The notes under the pieces were generated by a model. It was not told the DNA's origin and did no database searches. It saw nothing but the letters and a program-made list of their open reading frames with translations. Positions 35,240 to 44,689 of a stretch of 64,000 nt of DNA are shown here, in pieces. Source of the DNA: Sporosarcina sp. PTS2304 (GTDB lineage Bacteria > Bacillota > Bacilli > Bacillales_A > Planococcaceae); assembly GCF_003351785.1 (NCBI RefSeq), contig NZ_CP031230.1:1-64000 (forward strand), read 5' to 3'. The position numbers and the translations under genes are program-made. Position 1 is the stretch's first letter; every line of letters starts with the position of its first letter.

Positions 35240-36250
35240 ACTGACCGTAAACCATATTATGCATGATTCACTCAGTAATTTATTTTAAATCGAGTTTGAC
35301 TATGGTTATTGTATGGAGTGACGCTGACTTAGCGTGTCATGCGGCTTACGCTTCCAGACGATACGCTTTCCGGAGGGGACGCGGTGGACCGTCAAGCGCT
35401 GCGGGTTACACCTGTCAAATGCAAAGATGTGCTCCTTCTCGCTACGCTTCACTCGCAAAAGCCGTCCTTCGCTACGGCTTTCCCTGAACCTCCCGGAGTC
35501 GATCGTCTGTAAGCGCGAGCCTTACTTAGTGTAGGCAAAACAGTTTGATCACTCTTTGTATGTGGTGAAAAATACGTGGGCTTGTCTGCTACTTCATGTT
35601 CGTTTATTGGATGGAGTGAAGCTGACTTGGAGTGTCTTGCGGCTTGCGCTTCCAGACGATACGCTTTCCGGAGGGGACGCGGTGGACCGTCAAGCGCTAC
35701 GAGTTACACCTGTCGTCCTGATCCTCCCGGAGTCGATCGTCTTCCAGCTTCAGCCGAAACTTAGCGTGTGCAAGACAGGTTGATCACTCTTTGTATGTGG
35801 TGAAAGACCAACATCAGCTACTATGACTATTTCGATGGACTGAGTGGAACAAGCAATGACTCTATATGTATTCAATCAGGCAATCCAAAGCTTTATCTAC
35901 ACTGTTCAGGAAGTAGAGCTTACCATACTCTATTTCTGGACGAACACAAACTGACTTACGAACACAAACTCAAGGATTCTCCCGGAAGAACCGGCGACTC
36001 CTGGAGGATCAGGAAGAGCCGTTGCGAAGGACGGCTTTTGCGAGTGAAGCGCAGCGAGAAGGAGCACATCTTTGCACTTGACAGGCGTAATCGCCAAAGA
36101 ACTTCTGGCGAGTCCGCCGCGTCCCCTCAGGAAAGCGTCCGGTTCTGTAGGGAGAATCCTAACACGTACACTACCTCTACAACCACTTGTCAAAAGCACT
36201 TTCCTTCCAAAAGCTAACTCCTTTCTACGGTTAATGAACAGGCTTGATAT
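35240..36250 (+). repeat. Modular dispersed repeat, composite copy (type 1, type 1, linker, type 2)
   Basis: This 1-kb gene-free stretch contains two type-1 palindromes (each from CCAGACGATACGCTTTCCGG to CTCCCGGAGTCGATCGTC, about 35360-35505 and 35650-35735), a linker (35760-35960) and one type-2 palindrome (from AGGATTCTCCCGG and AAGAACCGGCGACTCC to GTCCGGTTCTGTAGG and GAGAATCCT, about 35973-36170). The first type-1 unit and the type-2 unit carry an 85-base insert with an AAAAGCCGT / ACGGCTTTT hairpin; the second type-1 unit lacks it. The ends are imperfect inverted repeats (left GACCGTAAACCATA, right CGGTTAATGAACAGGC). Short frames in it are by-products of the repeats. Confidence 0.85.
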
Positions 36251-36287
36251 ATACATACACTAGTTTTCACTAAAATTTCATTCAACT

Positions 36288-36315
36288 TTGAACATTTTTC
36301 AATTCGTTGTAGTAT
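36288..36315 (+). promoter_or_regulatory. Probable glpD promoter
   Basis: TTGAAC and TAGTAT separated by 16 bases, ending 40 bases before the glpD start. The leader is too short for the inverted-repeat antiterminator known at glpD of B. subtilis. Confidence 0.45.
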
Positions 36316-36354
36316 TATGGAAACAACATCTTACATACGGGGGCTTGTCTATAT

Positions 36355-38019
36355 ATGATCGATCAACAGACTCGCTTTAAGCGGGAACACATACTACAGA
36401 CGATGGAAACTGAAGATTTTGACGTGCTAGTAATAGGGGGCGGTGTGACGGGAGCTGGGATAGCACTAGATGCAGCAAGTCGTGGTCTGAATACGGCTTT
36501 AGTAGAAATGCAAGATTTTGCGGCGGGCACTTCCAGCCGCTCGACGAAGATGATTCATGGTGGGCTACGTTATTTAAAAAATCTTGAATTTAAAATTGTC
36601 TATCAAACAGGACGAGAGCGTGCGATCGTGTATGAGAATGGCCCGCATGTAACAACGCCGGCATGGTTATTATTGCCGATTTATAAAAATGGTACATTCG
36701 GAAAATTCAGTAGTTCTATCGGCTTGCGAGTGTATGATATATTGGCTGGCGTGAAAAAGTCGGAACGAAAGAGTATGCTGACGAAAAAAGAGACACTTCA
36801 AGCAGAACCAAAGTTTAATCCAGAAGGGTTACTCGGCGCTGGGAAGTTTGTGGAATATCGCTCGGATGATGCGCGTTTAACGATTGAAGTCATGAAGGAA
36901 GCTGCTCGTTATGGCGCATCCATTTTAAATTATACAAAAGTGACTGATTTTATGTATCAAGACGGGAAAGTGGCGGGTGTGTTAACGATTGATCAACTAA
37001 CAGGGAAGTTAGGAGTCATTCGCGCCAAAAAAGTAGTCAATGCGGCAGGTCCGTGGGTCAACGAAGTACGAGTAAGAGACGAAGCGCCGGATAAAAAGCA
37101 GTTGCATTTGACGAAAGGTGTGCATTTGGTTTTCGATCAAAGCGTCTTTCCTCTAGAACAAACGATTTACTTTGACACATCGGACGGTCGAATGGTTCTC
37201 GCAATTCCGCGTGATGGCAAAACGTATATAGGAACGACAGATACAGATTACCAAGGAAGTATGACAGATCCCCAAATTACATTAGAAGATAAAGAGTACT
37301 TATTGGAAGCGATTCGATTCGTTTTCCCAACGTTATCGATTACGGAAGAACAAATCGAGTCTGGTTGGGCAGGGCTTAGACCGTTGATTCAGGAAGAAGG
37401 GAAAAGTGCTTCCGCAATTTCTCGTAAAGATGAAATTTGGGTTTCGGACTCTGGCTTATTGACAATAGCGGGTGGAAAACTGACGGGCTATCGTAAAATG
37501 GCAGAAACTGTAGTGGATATGATCGCTAAAGATTGGAAAAAGCACTACGGATTAAAAGTGCCAGCTGGACGAACGAAAAAGTTACCTATTTCAGGCGGTC
37601 ATGTAGGTGGTTCCAAAGGATTTGAAGCTTTTAGTAAGGTAAAAGTAAAAGAAGGTAGAGCGCTGGGACTGACGGAAGAAGAAGCACGCGTATTGGTTAA
37701 ACGTTATGGTTCCAATGTAGATGAATTATTCGGTGTGATCCAAAATGGAAAAGCAGACGCAGAACGAGCGAAATTGCCAGTTACTATCTATGCGCAAGTT
37801 TGGTATTCTATTCAAAAAGAGTTTGTTTGTACACCAGTGGATTTTTTCTGGCGGCGAACAGGGGCGTTACTATTCAACATTGAATGGGTCAATGAGTGGC
37901 AACAACCCGTAATAGACTGTATGGCTCATCTGCTTGGTTGGTCCGGTGAGACGAAGAAGTCTATGACGGAATCGCTAGAATATACGAAACGACTATGTAT
38001 TGGAGAAGTAAGAAAATAG
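36355..38019 (+). CDS. glpD: Aerobic glycerol-3-phosphate dehydrogenase
   Basis: A 554-residue FAD-dependent, membrane-associated enzyme that oxidises sn-glycerol-3-phosphate to dihydroxyacetone phosphate and feeds electrons to menaquinone. The FAD-binding glycine motif is VLVIGGGVTGAGIALDAASRG (about 24-44, beginning DVLVIGGGVTG). The family signatures SSRSTKMIHGGLRYLKNLEF, AIPRDGKTYIGTTDTDY and IAGGKLTGYRKMAE are intact. The C-terminal helical domain is complete. It is a single-gene unit with its own terminator. No glpF or glpK is adjacent. Confidence 0.96.
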   Translation: MIDQQTRFKREHILQTMETEDFDVLVIGGGVTGAGIALDAASRGLNTALVEMQDFAAGTSSRSTKMIHGGLRYLKNLEFKIVYQTGRERAIVYENGPHVTTPAWLLLPIYKNGTFGKFSSSIGLRVYDILAGVKKSERKSMLTKKETLQAEPKFNPEGLLGAGKFVEYRSDDARLTIEVMKEAARYGASILNYTKVTDFMYQDGKVAGVLTIDQLTGKLGVIRAKKVVNAAGPWVNEVRVRDEAPDKKQLHLTKGVHLVFDQSVFPLEQTIYFDTSDGRMVLAIPRDGKTYIGTTDTDYQGSMTDPQITLEDKEYLLEAIRFVFPTLSITEEQIESGWAGLRPLIQEEGKSASAISRKDEIWVSDSGLLTIAGGKLTGYRKMAETVVDMIAKDWKKHYGLKVPAGRTKKLPISGGHVGGSKGFEAFSKVKVKEGRALGLTEEEARVLVKRYGSNVDELFGVIQNGKADAERAKLPVTIYAQVWYSIQKEFVCTPVDFFWRRTGALLFNIEWVNEWQQPVIDCMAHLLGWSGETKKSMTESLEYTKRLCIGEVRK

Positions 38020-38026
38020 CAATGAC

Positions 38027-38063
38027 GCCCCTCTATCATGTATTCAATGGTAGAGGGTTTTAC
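38027..38063 (+). terminator. Terminator of glpD
   Basis: A hairpin CCCTCTATCAT / AATGGTAGAGGG with a 6-base loop, followed by TTTTAC. Confidence 0.9.
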
Positions 38064-38176
38064 TATTTACATAGCAATGCTTTGAAGATAGTTTGAATAA
38101 GCTGTATATAAGGCACTAGATAATTGGTGTATTGTACTACTATAATAGTAGTAGAAAACTAGAGAGAAGGGGAATT

Positions 38177-41056
38177 ATGAAATTTATAAACCGTCCGATC
38201 ATTGCATTCGTATTCATATTGCTAACTGTATGCGGTTTTTCGTCTATAGAGGTTCGTGCACAAAGTGGCGCTGCAACTACAGAGTGGTTAATTGAGTATG
38301 GAGATGTTCAGCATTCATTAGCTGAAGAACCTTCAGTGGAAGGAGTAGAAACAATAGAACAAATAGCGCCCAAAGTAGAACTGTGGAGTTTTGCAGAAGA
38401 TGCGGATATAGAACAGATTACGCAACAATTACGTGAAGATTCTACTGTTCTATCGGTTGAACCGAATTATGAACGTCACTTACATGCAGAGTCAGATCCA
38501 TTCGTAGAAAAGCAGTGGTGGATTCCGCATCTTCAACCCGAAACTCTTTGGTCAAGCGTGAAGCGACAAAAGAAAGCGATTGTTGTAGCTGTAATCGATT
38601 CAGGGATTTCGAGTACACACGAAGATCTTCAGGGGCGTATTCAATCAGGCGGCTATAATTTTTACGGCAATAATACAAATGTAGAAGATATGAATGGCCA
38701 TGGAACAGGAGTAGCCGGTGTGATTGCTGCGACGTATGGAAATGGAAAAGGAATTACAGGCGTCGCAGGTCCTTATCATATAAAAGTTCTTCCTTTAAAA
38801 GTCTCTCATATTACAGGAACGAGTTATGTATCAGATAGTATTAAAGCGATTGATTATGCGATAGAGAAAAAAGTAGACGTCATTAATATGAGTCTAGGCA
38901 GTGCGGAGCGTTCGACTACAGAAAATGCGGCAGTTCAACGTGCAATTCGAGCAGGTATAGTCGTTGTTGCCTCAGCTGGTAATGAAGCGTTAAAAGGCAA
39001 TCCTATTAGCTATCCAGCATCGTATGAAAACGTCATTTCAGTTGGTGCGATTGACATTGAAAATAGACGTTCATCGTTTTCAAATTACAATTCATCCGTT
39101 AGTTTAGTTGCACCCGGGACCGGTATTTATACGACAGGGGTAGCCAATAGTTATAAATCAGTCAATGGAACATCTTTTTCATCGCCTATTGTTGCAGGGG
39201 CAGCTGCAATGATTAAATCATTACAACCAGACGCTACACCAAAACAGATTAAGAACATACTAGAAGATACGGCGGTTGATCTCGGAGAACCAGGCAAAGA
39301 TCCGCACTTCGGAGCAGGATTACTAAACCTTGAAAGAGTATATGCAGCACTGGCAGTCCCAGAAGTTAAGGTGCAGACCGTGGAGTTGGATAAAGCTTCT
39401 GTCACATTAGATATGAATGTAAGAACAAGCTATTCAAATGAAGAAAAGACTATAGAAGCCAAGCGAGTGCATGCACAAGCAGCAATGGTTTATGAAGAAG
39501 AATTGCTACCGGAGTTTGCGATGGATCACATGTTTATGCAAGTGGGCCAAAGCAAACAATGGGCGACTGGAATTGAATCAAACGCAAGTATTATGTCATC
39601 TAATAGACAAGTAGCAACGGTAGATGAATATGGAATAGTACACGCGACTGGTTGGGGGTCGGCTACTATTCGTTATGAAAGCAAATACACAGTGAAAGAA
39701 CTTCGTGTGAAAGTTGGTTGGGATACCGATCGGCCTATGACGGCATTATTCGAAAACGTGTTACCAATTGATGCTGTAGACCGTTCAGTTACATGGACTT
39801 CGTCAAATCCAGAAGTTGCTGAAGTTGATAAGTACGGAATCATTACGGGGAAAAAAACAGGGGGTACCATCATTACAGTACGAACAAATGATGGTGGCTT
39901 GACAGCGGATGCGAAAGTTACAGTCGTTGGCGGTCAAACACAAGTAGAATTTGTAGGCGACTTTCCAGCAATGACTGTAAATCAACACAAAGTCTTTACT
40001 ATTCATTTTAATCAGAAAATACAAGTAGGAAGAGACTATAGTAAAGATATTTTTCTATCGCGTTCGCCGGATGGTTCAGAACAAGTGAATACTTTCCTTG
40101 TATTTTCAAATCCTAACTCTTCCAATCAATTACTGATCATGCCCGAAACAGAGTGGAAAGAAGGGACGTACTATTTGACCATTACAAAAAATCTGCAAAA
40201 TGACCGTTTCGTTTCATTAAAGAAAGATGTGCGGATGAAGTTTGATGTTGTGATAGAAGACGAACCTGTAGCTCAAAAATATGTGTTTGAAAGTAATTAT
40301 GATTTTGATTGGGAGTATATAAAAAGAGATTATCGTGAATTTCAATTGAACGGAGTAAAAAATGGAAAGATAGTAGCAGGATATACGACGAATGTAAACA
40401 ATAATTTCAGATTTGCTGGAAATATTGGAGATACACGCAATGAAATTATCCGAAAGTATGGTCAGCCGTTAACGTACATTATGAAAGATCGCACGAAATA
40501 CAATATTAGCGGACAAGATTTGAAACCTACGTATATGATCGATGGAAAGTATGTAACGTTCTTGATCGATCAACATAATCAGAACAGAGTGCGTTCTATT
40601 TTATGGATAGATCAAGCGACTGAAGAGCGCGCAAAGTATTGGTATAAAACACCGAATGAGCGCTATAAACAACACTCTGAACAACTCATGCACGAATTGG
40701 TCAATCAAGCGAGACATGCGGCAGGCCTACCGATCTTGAATGAGAATAAACTACTGACGACTGCTGCTAGGATGCATAGTGAAGACATGGCGCGTAATAA
40801 TTACTTTAGTCACACGAATCTGCGTGGAGAAAGTGCATCGCAGCGTGTAGAAAACATAGGACTGCGCCCGAATGCTACGGGTGAAAATATTGCGCAAGGC
40901 TATTTGAATAGTATTTTAGCGCACGAAGGATTAATGAATTCATTAGGCCATCGCAATAATATACTTAGTCCAGAGTATTCTCAGCTCGGGATTGGTATAG
41001 CATTCAATAGCGAGTCGAAGCCGTATATTACACAAAAATTTTATATTTATAAATAA
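38177..41056 (+). CDS. Secreted subtilase with BIG2, Ig-like and C-terminal CAP domains
   Basis: A 959-residue secreted protein (ATG at 38177, GAAGGGG upstream). A signal peptide (about 1-28) and a propeptide-like region precede a complete S8 domain (about 115-405) with catalytic Asp141 (VIDSG), His175 (NGHGTGVAG), oxyanion Asn269 (ASAGNE) and Ser333 (GTSFSSP). BIG2-type domains follow (about 450-585, WTSSNPEVAEVDKYGIITGK), then a Big_5-like Ig domain (about 588-694), a CAP-associated region (about 700-825; IGDTRNEIIRKYGQP) and a CAP/SCP domain (about 828-959; HSEDMARNNYFSH, GENIAQG, HRNNILSPEYSQLGIG). B. subtilis YlbC has the CAP-associated plus CAP pair alone; joining it to an active-looking subtilase is unusual. 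Likely a cell-wall-exposed protease. Confidence 0.9.
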   Translation: MKFINRPIIAFVFILLTVCGFSSIEVRAQSGAATTEWLIEYGDVQHSLAEEPSVEGVETIEQIAPKVELWSFAEDADIEQITQQLREDSTVLSVEPNYERHLHAESDPFVEKQWWIPHLQPETLWSSVKRQKKAIVVAVIDSGISSTHEDLQGRIQSGGYNFYGNNTNVEDMNGHGTGVAGVIAATYGNGKGITGVAGPYHIKVLPLKVSHITGTSYVSDSIKAIDYAIEKKVDVINMSLGSAERSTTENAAVQRAIRAGIVVVASAGNEALKGNPISYPASYENVISVGAIDIENRRSSFSNYNSSVSLVAPGTGIYTTGVANSYKSVNGTSFSSPIVAGAAAMIKSLQPDATPKQIKNILEDTAVDLGEPGKDPHFGAGLLNLERVYAALAVPEVKVQTVELDKASVTLDMNVRTSYSNEEKTIEAKRVHAQAAMVYEEELLPEFAMDHMFMQVGQSKQWATGIESNASIMSSNRQVATVDEYGIVHATGWGSATIRYESKYTVKELRVKVGWDTDRPMTALFENVLPIDAVDRSVTWTSSNPEVAEVDKYGIITGKKTGGTIITVRTNDGGLTADAKVTVVGGQTQVEFVGDFPAMTVNQHKVFTIHFNQKIQVGRDYSKDIFLSRSPDGSEQVNTFLVFSNPNSSNQLLIMPETEWKEGTYYLTITKNLQNDRFVSLKKDVRMKFDVVIEDEPVAQKYVFESNYDFDWEYIKRDYREFQLNGVKNGKIVAGYTTNVNNNFRFAGNIGDTRNEIIRKYGQPLTYIMKDRTKYNISGQDLKPTYMIDGKYVTFLIDQHNQNRVRSILWIDQATEERAKYWYKTPNERYKQHSEQLMHELVNQARHAAGLPILNENKLLTTAARMHSEDMARNNYFSHTNLRGESASQRVENIGLRPNATGENIAQGYLNSILAHEGLMNSLGHRNNILSPEYSQLGIGIAFNSESKPYITQKFYIYK

Positions 41057-41074
41057 TGACGTCGCTTAAAAGAG

Positions 41075-42062
41075 AACAGTAAGTCAGTTGGTGCTCGTTC
41101 AGAAGTTGGAGTGGGGTAAGTGACTTCTCCCATGCAGTGTAGAAAATGAGTGTACGTGTGAGGATTCTCCCTACAGAACCGGACGCTTTCCTGAGGGAGC
41201 GCGGCGGACTCGCCAAAAGTTCTTTGGCGATTACGCCTTTCGTGCTGATCCTCCAGGAGTCGCCGGTTCTTCCGGGAGAATCCTTGAGTTTTTGTTGGGA
41301 AATCAGTTGGTGTTCGTTCAGAAGTTAGAGTGGGGTAAGTGAACTTCTCTGGTGCGGATCAGAAAAGTTGTGTACGTGTGAGGATTCTCCCTACAGAACC
41401 GGACGCTTTCCTGAGGGGACGCGGCGGACTCGCCAGAAGTGCGTTGGCGATTACGCCTGCCAAGTGCAAAGATGTGCTCCTTCTCGCTGCGCTTCACTCG
41501 TAAAAGCCGTCCTTCGCAACGGCTCTTCCTGATCCTCCAGGAGTCGCCGGTTCTTCCGGGAGAATCCTTGAGTTTGTGTCTGCAAGTCAGTTTGTGTTCG
41601 TCCAGAAATAGAGTGTGGTAAGTTCCGCTTTCTGAACAGTGTGGGTGAAGTTTTGGATTGCCTGATTGAATACATATAGAGTCATTGCTTTTTCTGCTCA
41701 GTCCATCGAAACAGTCATAGTAGCCAGCAACACTTCACCGCTTTTAACTTCAAAAACGGTCGCATTATATCAGACAAGTCTACTTGTTTTTCACTACCTA
41801 CAAAGAGTGATCAACCTGTCTTGCACACACTAAGTACGGCTTGGAGCTTACAGACGATCGACTCCGGGAGGATCAGGGCCACAGGTGTAACTCGCAGAGC
41901 ACTTTTGCGAGGTCCACCGCGCCCCCTCCGGAAAGCGTATCGTCTGGAAGCGCAAGCCGCAGGATATTCCAAGTCAGCCTTACTCCACCCAATCGCCATA
42001 GTCAAACTCACTTTAAATGAAGGAATGAATTATACATAATACGGTTAATCGACAGGCTTGAT
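41075..42062 (-). repeat. Modular dispersed repeat, composite copy in reverse orientation (type 2, type 2, linker, type 1)
   Basis: A gene-free 1-kb stretch. Two type-2 palindromes (about 41153-41290 without the 85-base insert, and 41378-41575 with it) are separated by a spacer containing GTTCAGAAGTTAGAGTGGGG. The linker (41620-41830) and one type-1 palindrome (about 41855-41960) follow. The right end carries CGGTTAATCGACAGGCTTGA, matching the end of the 36250 copy. It contains no supportable gene. Confidence 0.85.
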
Positions 42063-42063
42063 A

Positions 42064-43077
42064 TTAAGACTTCATATCAATAATCATCTCATCAACATCT
42101 GGAGTAGTTGTAATAAGCTCCATTTCCTTTAGCCAGTCACGAACTTCTTCCCACGAAGTCGGATCAAGATCTCCAAATTCCGCATTGTCCGAATCCATTT
42201 TAGGCAACAACACATTCAAGCTTTCTGTCTCGATAGCTTGATCGAGCGGGAAATTTGCTTGGTCCTGATTACTCAGTAAAATCTCAAGTGCTTCTTCTGG
42301 ATTTTCCTTCATGAAATGATAGCCCTTTTCAGCTGCTCTCCAAAACGATTGAATCGCTTCTTGATCTTTTTTCCACGTATCATCACTCGTTACCAAAACA
42401 ATTTCACTATAGTTTGGCACACCATATTCTACAGGGTTAAAATAACGCGCTTTGTATCCTTTACTTTCCATTACAGGAACTTCATGATTGATGAATGTTC
42501 CCGTTACAGCATCCACTCGTTCAGATACTACGGACGCCTCTAAGTCGAAACCAACGTCAATCATTTTCACTTTATCGTAGTCACCGCCATCATGTGTCAC
42601 CATCGTTTTGATCAAAGATTCATTCAATGGAATACCTGGATAGCCGACAATTTTATCTTCCAATTCTTTCGGCGACTGGATCGGACTATCTTCTAACATC
42701 ACCGTGTAATTAAGTGGTTCACGGACGATGGACGCGATCGCTTTAACAGGAACTTGCTCATTCGCCTGTGCCAAAATTACGTCTGGCTGATAATAAAATC
42801 CGAGTGTAACTTTACCAGCTGCCGTCAAATTCATCGGGTCGGTCGGGTTAGCTGGGAATTGAATGACTACTTCTACGTTTTCCTCATCGAAATATCCTTT
42901 TTCCTGTGCAACGTACAAATAACTATGTACTGCATTTGGATACCAATCGAGCATAATGCTGACCTTTTTCTTCTCTTCTTTCGGTGTTTCTTCAGTAGTC
43001 TTTGAGTCGTCACTAGTACTGCAGCCTGCAAGTGCTAGTAGTAGAAAGACAATACCGAATAAAAAGCGCTTTTTCAT
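42064..43077 (-). CDS. thiY: Thiamine-precursor ABC transporter, substrate-binding lipoprotein (ThiY-like)
   Basis: A 337-residue lipoprotein of the NMT1/THI5-like family. The signal peptide ends in the lipobox LALAGC, with a Thr/Glu/Lys-rich tether after it, then a periplasmic-binding fold beginning VSIMLDWYPNAVHSYLYVAQ, typical for pyrimidine (HMP/FAMP) binders. The ATG at 43077 follows GGAGGAAGC and overlaps the permease stop by ATGA. The operon is led by a TPP riboswitch, so the ligand is probably a thiamine pyrimidine precursor such as a formylaminopyrimidine. It is the last gene of thiZXY; no clear terminator precedes the repeat block downstream. Confidence 0.88.
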   Translation of the reverse strand: MKKRFLFGIVFLLLALAGCSTSDDSKTTEETPKEEKKKVSIMLDWYPNAVHSYLYVAQEKGYFDEENVEVVIQFPANPTDPMNLTAAGKVTLGFYYQPDVILAQANEQVPVKAIASIVREPLNYTVMLEDSPIQSPKELEDKIVGYPGIPLNESLIKTMVTHDGGDYDKVKMIDVGFDLEASVVSERVDAVTGTFINHEVPVMESKGYKARYFNPVEYGVPNYSEIVLVTSDDTWKKDQEAIQSFWRAAEKGYHFMKENPEEALEILLSNQDQANFPLDQAIETESLNVLLPKMDSDNAEFGDLDPTSWEEVRDWLKEMELITTTPDVDEMIIDMKS

Positions 43078-43826
43078 TGATGCTTCCTCCAATGTAAACA
43101 TATTTTTTCTAATAAAACGACAATCAGGAAGCAGATAATGCCCACTGCAGAAAGTAAAACTATCGGGGCGAATACTGCTGCACTATCAAATTGTGTCATC
43201 ATTCTACGGCTAAAATAGCCAAGCCCTGCTTGTGCGCCAAGCCATTCTCCAATGGCGGCACCGATGACGCTTAATGTAACTGCTACTTTTAGTCCTGAAA
43301 AGAAAGACGGAAGAGCAGAAGGGATATCTAATTTAAGAAAAATATCTTTTGTTGATGCTCCCATTGTCAGCATTAGCTCTCGCAGATTACGATCAGAAGA
43401 GCGCAAACCATCGAAAACGCTAACTGTAATCGGGAAAAATGTAATGAGCACAGTGACCGCTACTTTACTCCAAATACTATAACCGAGCCAAAGTACGAAA
43501 ATGGGTGCAAGTGCGATAATAGGGATCGTCTGCGATGCGATCAAAATTGGATAAAACGCCTGCTCAATCGGTTTCTTCATATACATCGAAATGGCCAACG
43601 CAGAGCCGATCACGACAGAAATAGTGAGTCCGATCAAAATAGTTAAAGCTGTGGGCGGTAAGTGATGGATAAACAGCTCTGCTTTAAGTTCCCATAGCTT
43701 TAAAAGAATCGCCGATGGAGAGGGAAAGAGAAAACTTTTGTCATACAGACGTGCACCTATTTCCCAAATAACTAGTAAAATCATGACAAATGCGATTGAC
43801 CATGTGTAGGAAAGTAATTTCTTCAT
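43074..43826 (-). CDS. thiX: Thiamine-precursor ABC transporter, permease (ThiX-like)
   Basis: A 250-residue BPD_transp_1 permease with about six transmembrane helices. The EAA-type loop that contacts the ATPase is at about 145-175 (LRELMLTMGASTKDIFLKLDIPSALPSFF). It starts with ATG overlapping the end of thiZ by 4 bases (ATGA) and ends overlapping thiY by 4 bases, so the three genes are translationally coupled under the TPP riboswitch. Confidence 0.88.
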   Translation of the reverse strand: MKKLLSYTWSIAFVMILLVIWEIGARLYDKSFLFPSPSAILLKLWELKAELFIHHLPPTALTILIGLTISVVIGSALAISMYMKKPIEQAFYPILIASQTIPIIALAPIFVLWLGYSIWSKVAVTVLITFFPITVSVFDGLRSSDRNLRELMLTMGASTKDIFLKLDIPSALPSFFSGLKVAVTLSVIGAAIGEWLGAQAGLGYFSRRMMTQFDSAAVFAPIVLLSAVGIICFLIVVLLEKICLHWRKHQ

Positions 43827-44593
43827 AGACGCGCCTCCGAACGCAGCTCCGAAACTAATCGTTCTTTTAACTCGATCATTTCAAGTTGAGCCAAGTCCCG
43901 CATCGTCCGTGGTCGATCTAGCGGAACGATGATTTCACGTATCGTTGTTACAGGTTTTTCAGCTAAGACGAAAATACGGTCGGACAAAAATAATGCTTCA
44001 TCTATATCGTGCGTAATAAATAATATCGTCTTATCAAATTTTTGCCATTGATCGACAAGCCATTCTTGCATCGTCAAGCGTGTAATTGCATCAAGTGCAC
44101 TGAAAGGTTCGTCGAGCAGTAATACATTCGATCCTGTCAGCACCGTACGTAAAAAAGAAACACGTTGTCGCATACCACCTGATAAATTTGCGGGATAAGT
44201 GTGTTCCACGCCTGCTAATCCAAAATCTGCAAGTAATTGGATAATCCGTGCATGCGCTTGTTTCTTTCCTTGCAATTCAAGTGGAAGTCTTACGTTTTCT
44301 AGTATCGTTCGCCATGGCATTAAAAGATCCTGTTGTGGCATATAGCCTACTTTACCCAGTCGGTTGGCGGATGCTTCCCCATTCAGGAAAATCTGTCCTG
44401 ACTGTGGATTATCTAGGCCGGTCACGAGTCGAAAGAGTGTACTTTTTCCATAACCACTAGGTCCGATGATACTAACAAATTCGCCTTCCTGCACACGTAA
44501 ACTCACTTGATCTAAAATGGCAGTAGGAGCTGAAGACTTAGCTGCTTGGTAATGAAATGAAACGTTATCAAATGCGAGTACAGTCTTTCTCAT
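43823..44593 (-). CDS. thiZ: Thiamine-precursor ABC transporter, ATP-binding protein (ThiZ-like)
   Basis: A 256-residue ABC ATPase. Walker A GPSGYGKST (a Tyr where Ser/Cys is usual), Q-loop MPQQDLLMPW, signature LSGGMRQRVSF, Walker B VLLLDEPFSAL and switch His in FITHDIDEA are visible. The QQDLLMPW pattern is typical of nitrate/taurine/thiamine-precursor importers. It is the first gene of the operon, 39 bases downstream of the riboswitch terminator's U-tract. Confidence 0.88.
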   Translation of the reverse strand: MRKTVLAFDNVSFHYQAAKSSAPTAILDQVSLRVQEGEFVSIIGPSGYGKSTLFRLVTGLDNPQSGQIFLNGEASANRLGKVGYMPQQDLLMPWRTILENVRLPLELQGKKQAHARIIQLLADFGLAGVEHTYPANLSGGMRQRVSFLRTVLTGSNVLLLDEPFSALDAITRLTMQEWLVDQWQKFDKTILFITHDIDEALFLSDRIFVLAEKPVTTIREIIVPLDRPRTMRDLAQLEMIELKERLVSELRSEARL

Positions 44594-44628
44594 GTAGGAA
44601 TCACTTCTCTTTTCTTAAAATCCTCTAC

Positions 44629-44660
44629 GCAAAAACACCACTTCTATTTGCGAAGTGGTT
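44629..44660 (-). terminator. TPP riboswitch expression-platform terminator
   Basis: On the minus strand a CCACTTC / GAAGTGG hairpin with a 7-base loop is followed by TGTTTTTG. It lies between the aptamer and thiZ. Confidence 0.8.
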
Positions 44661-44689
44661 GCATAGTACGGCAAAAATCCGTCTATATG

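Noticed and set aside
41451..41675. Conserved short frames such as MYSIRQSKT...LFRKRNLPHSISGRTQTDLQTQ found at 41.5 and 55.2 kb
   Set aside because: They lie wholly inside the modular repeats and are shared only because the DNA is repeated. They have no ribosome sites, and the frames break in other copies.
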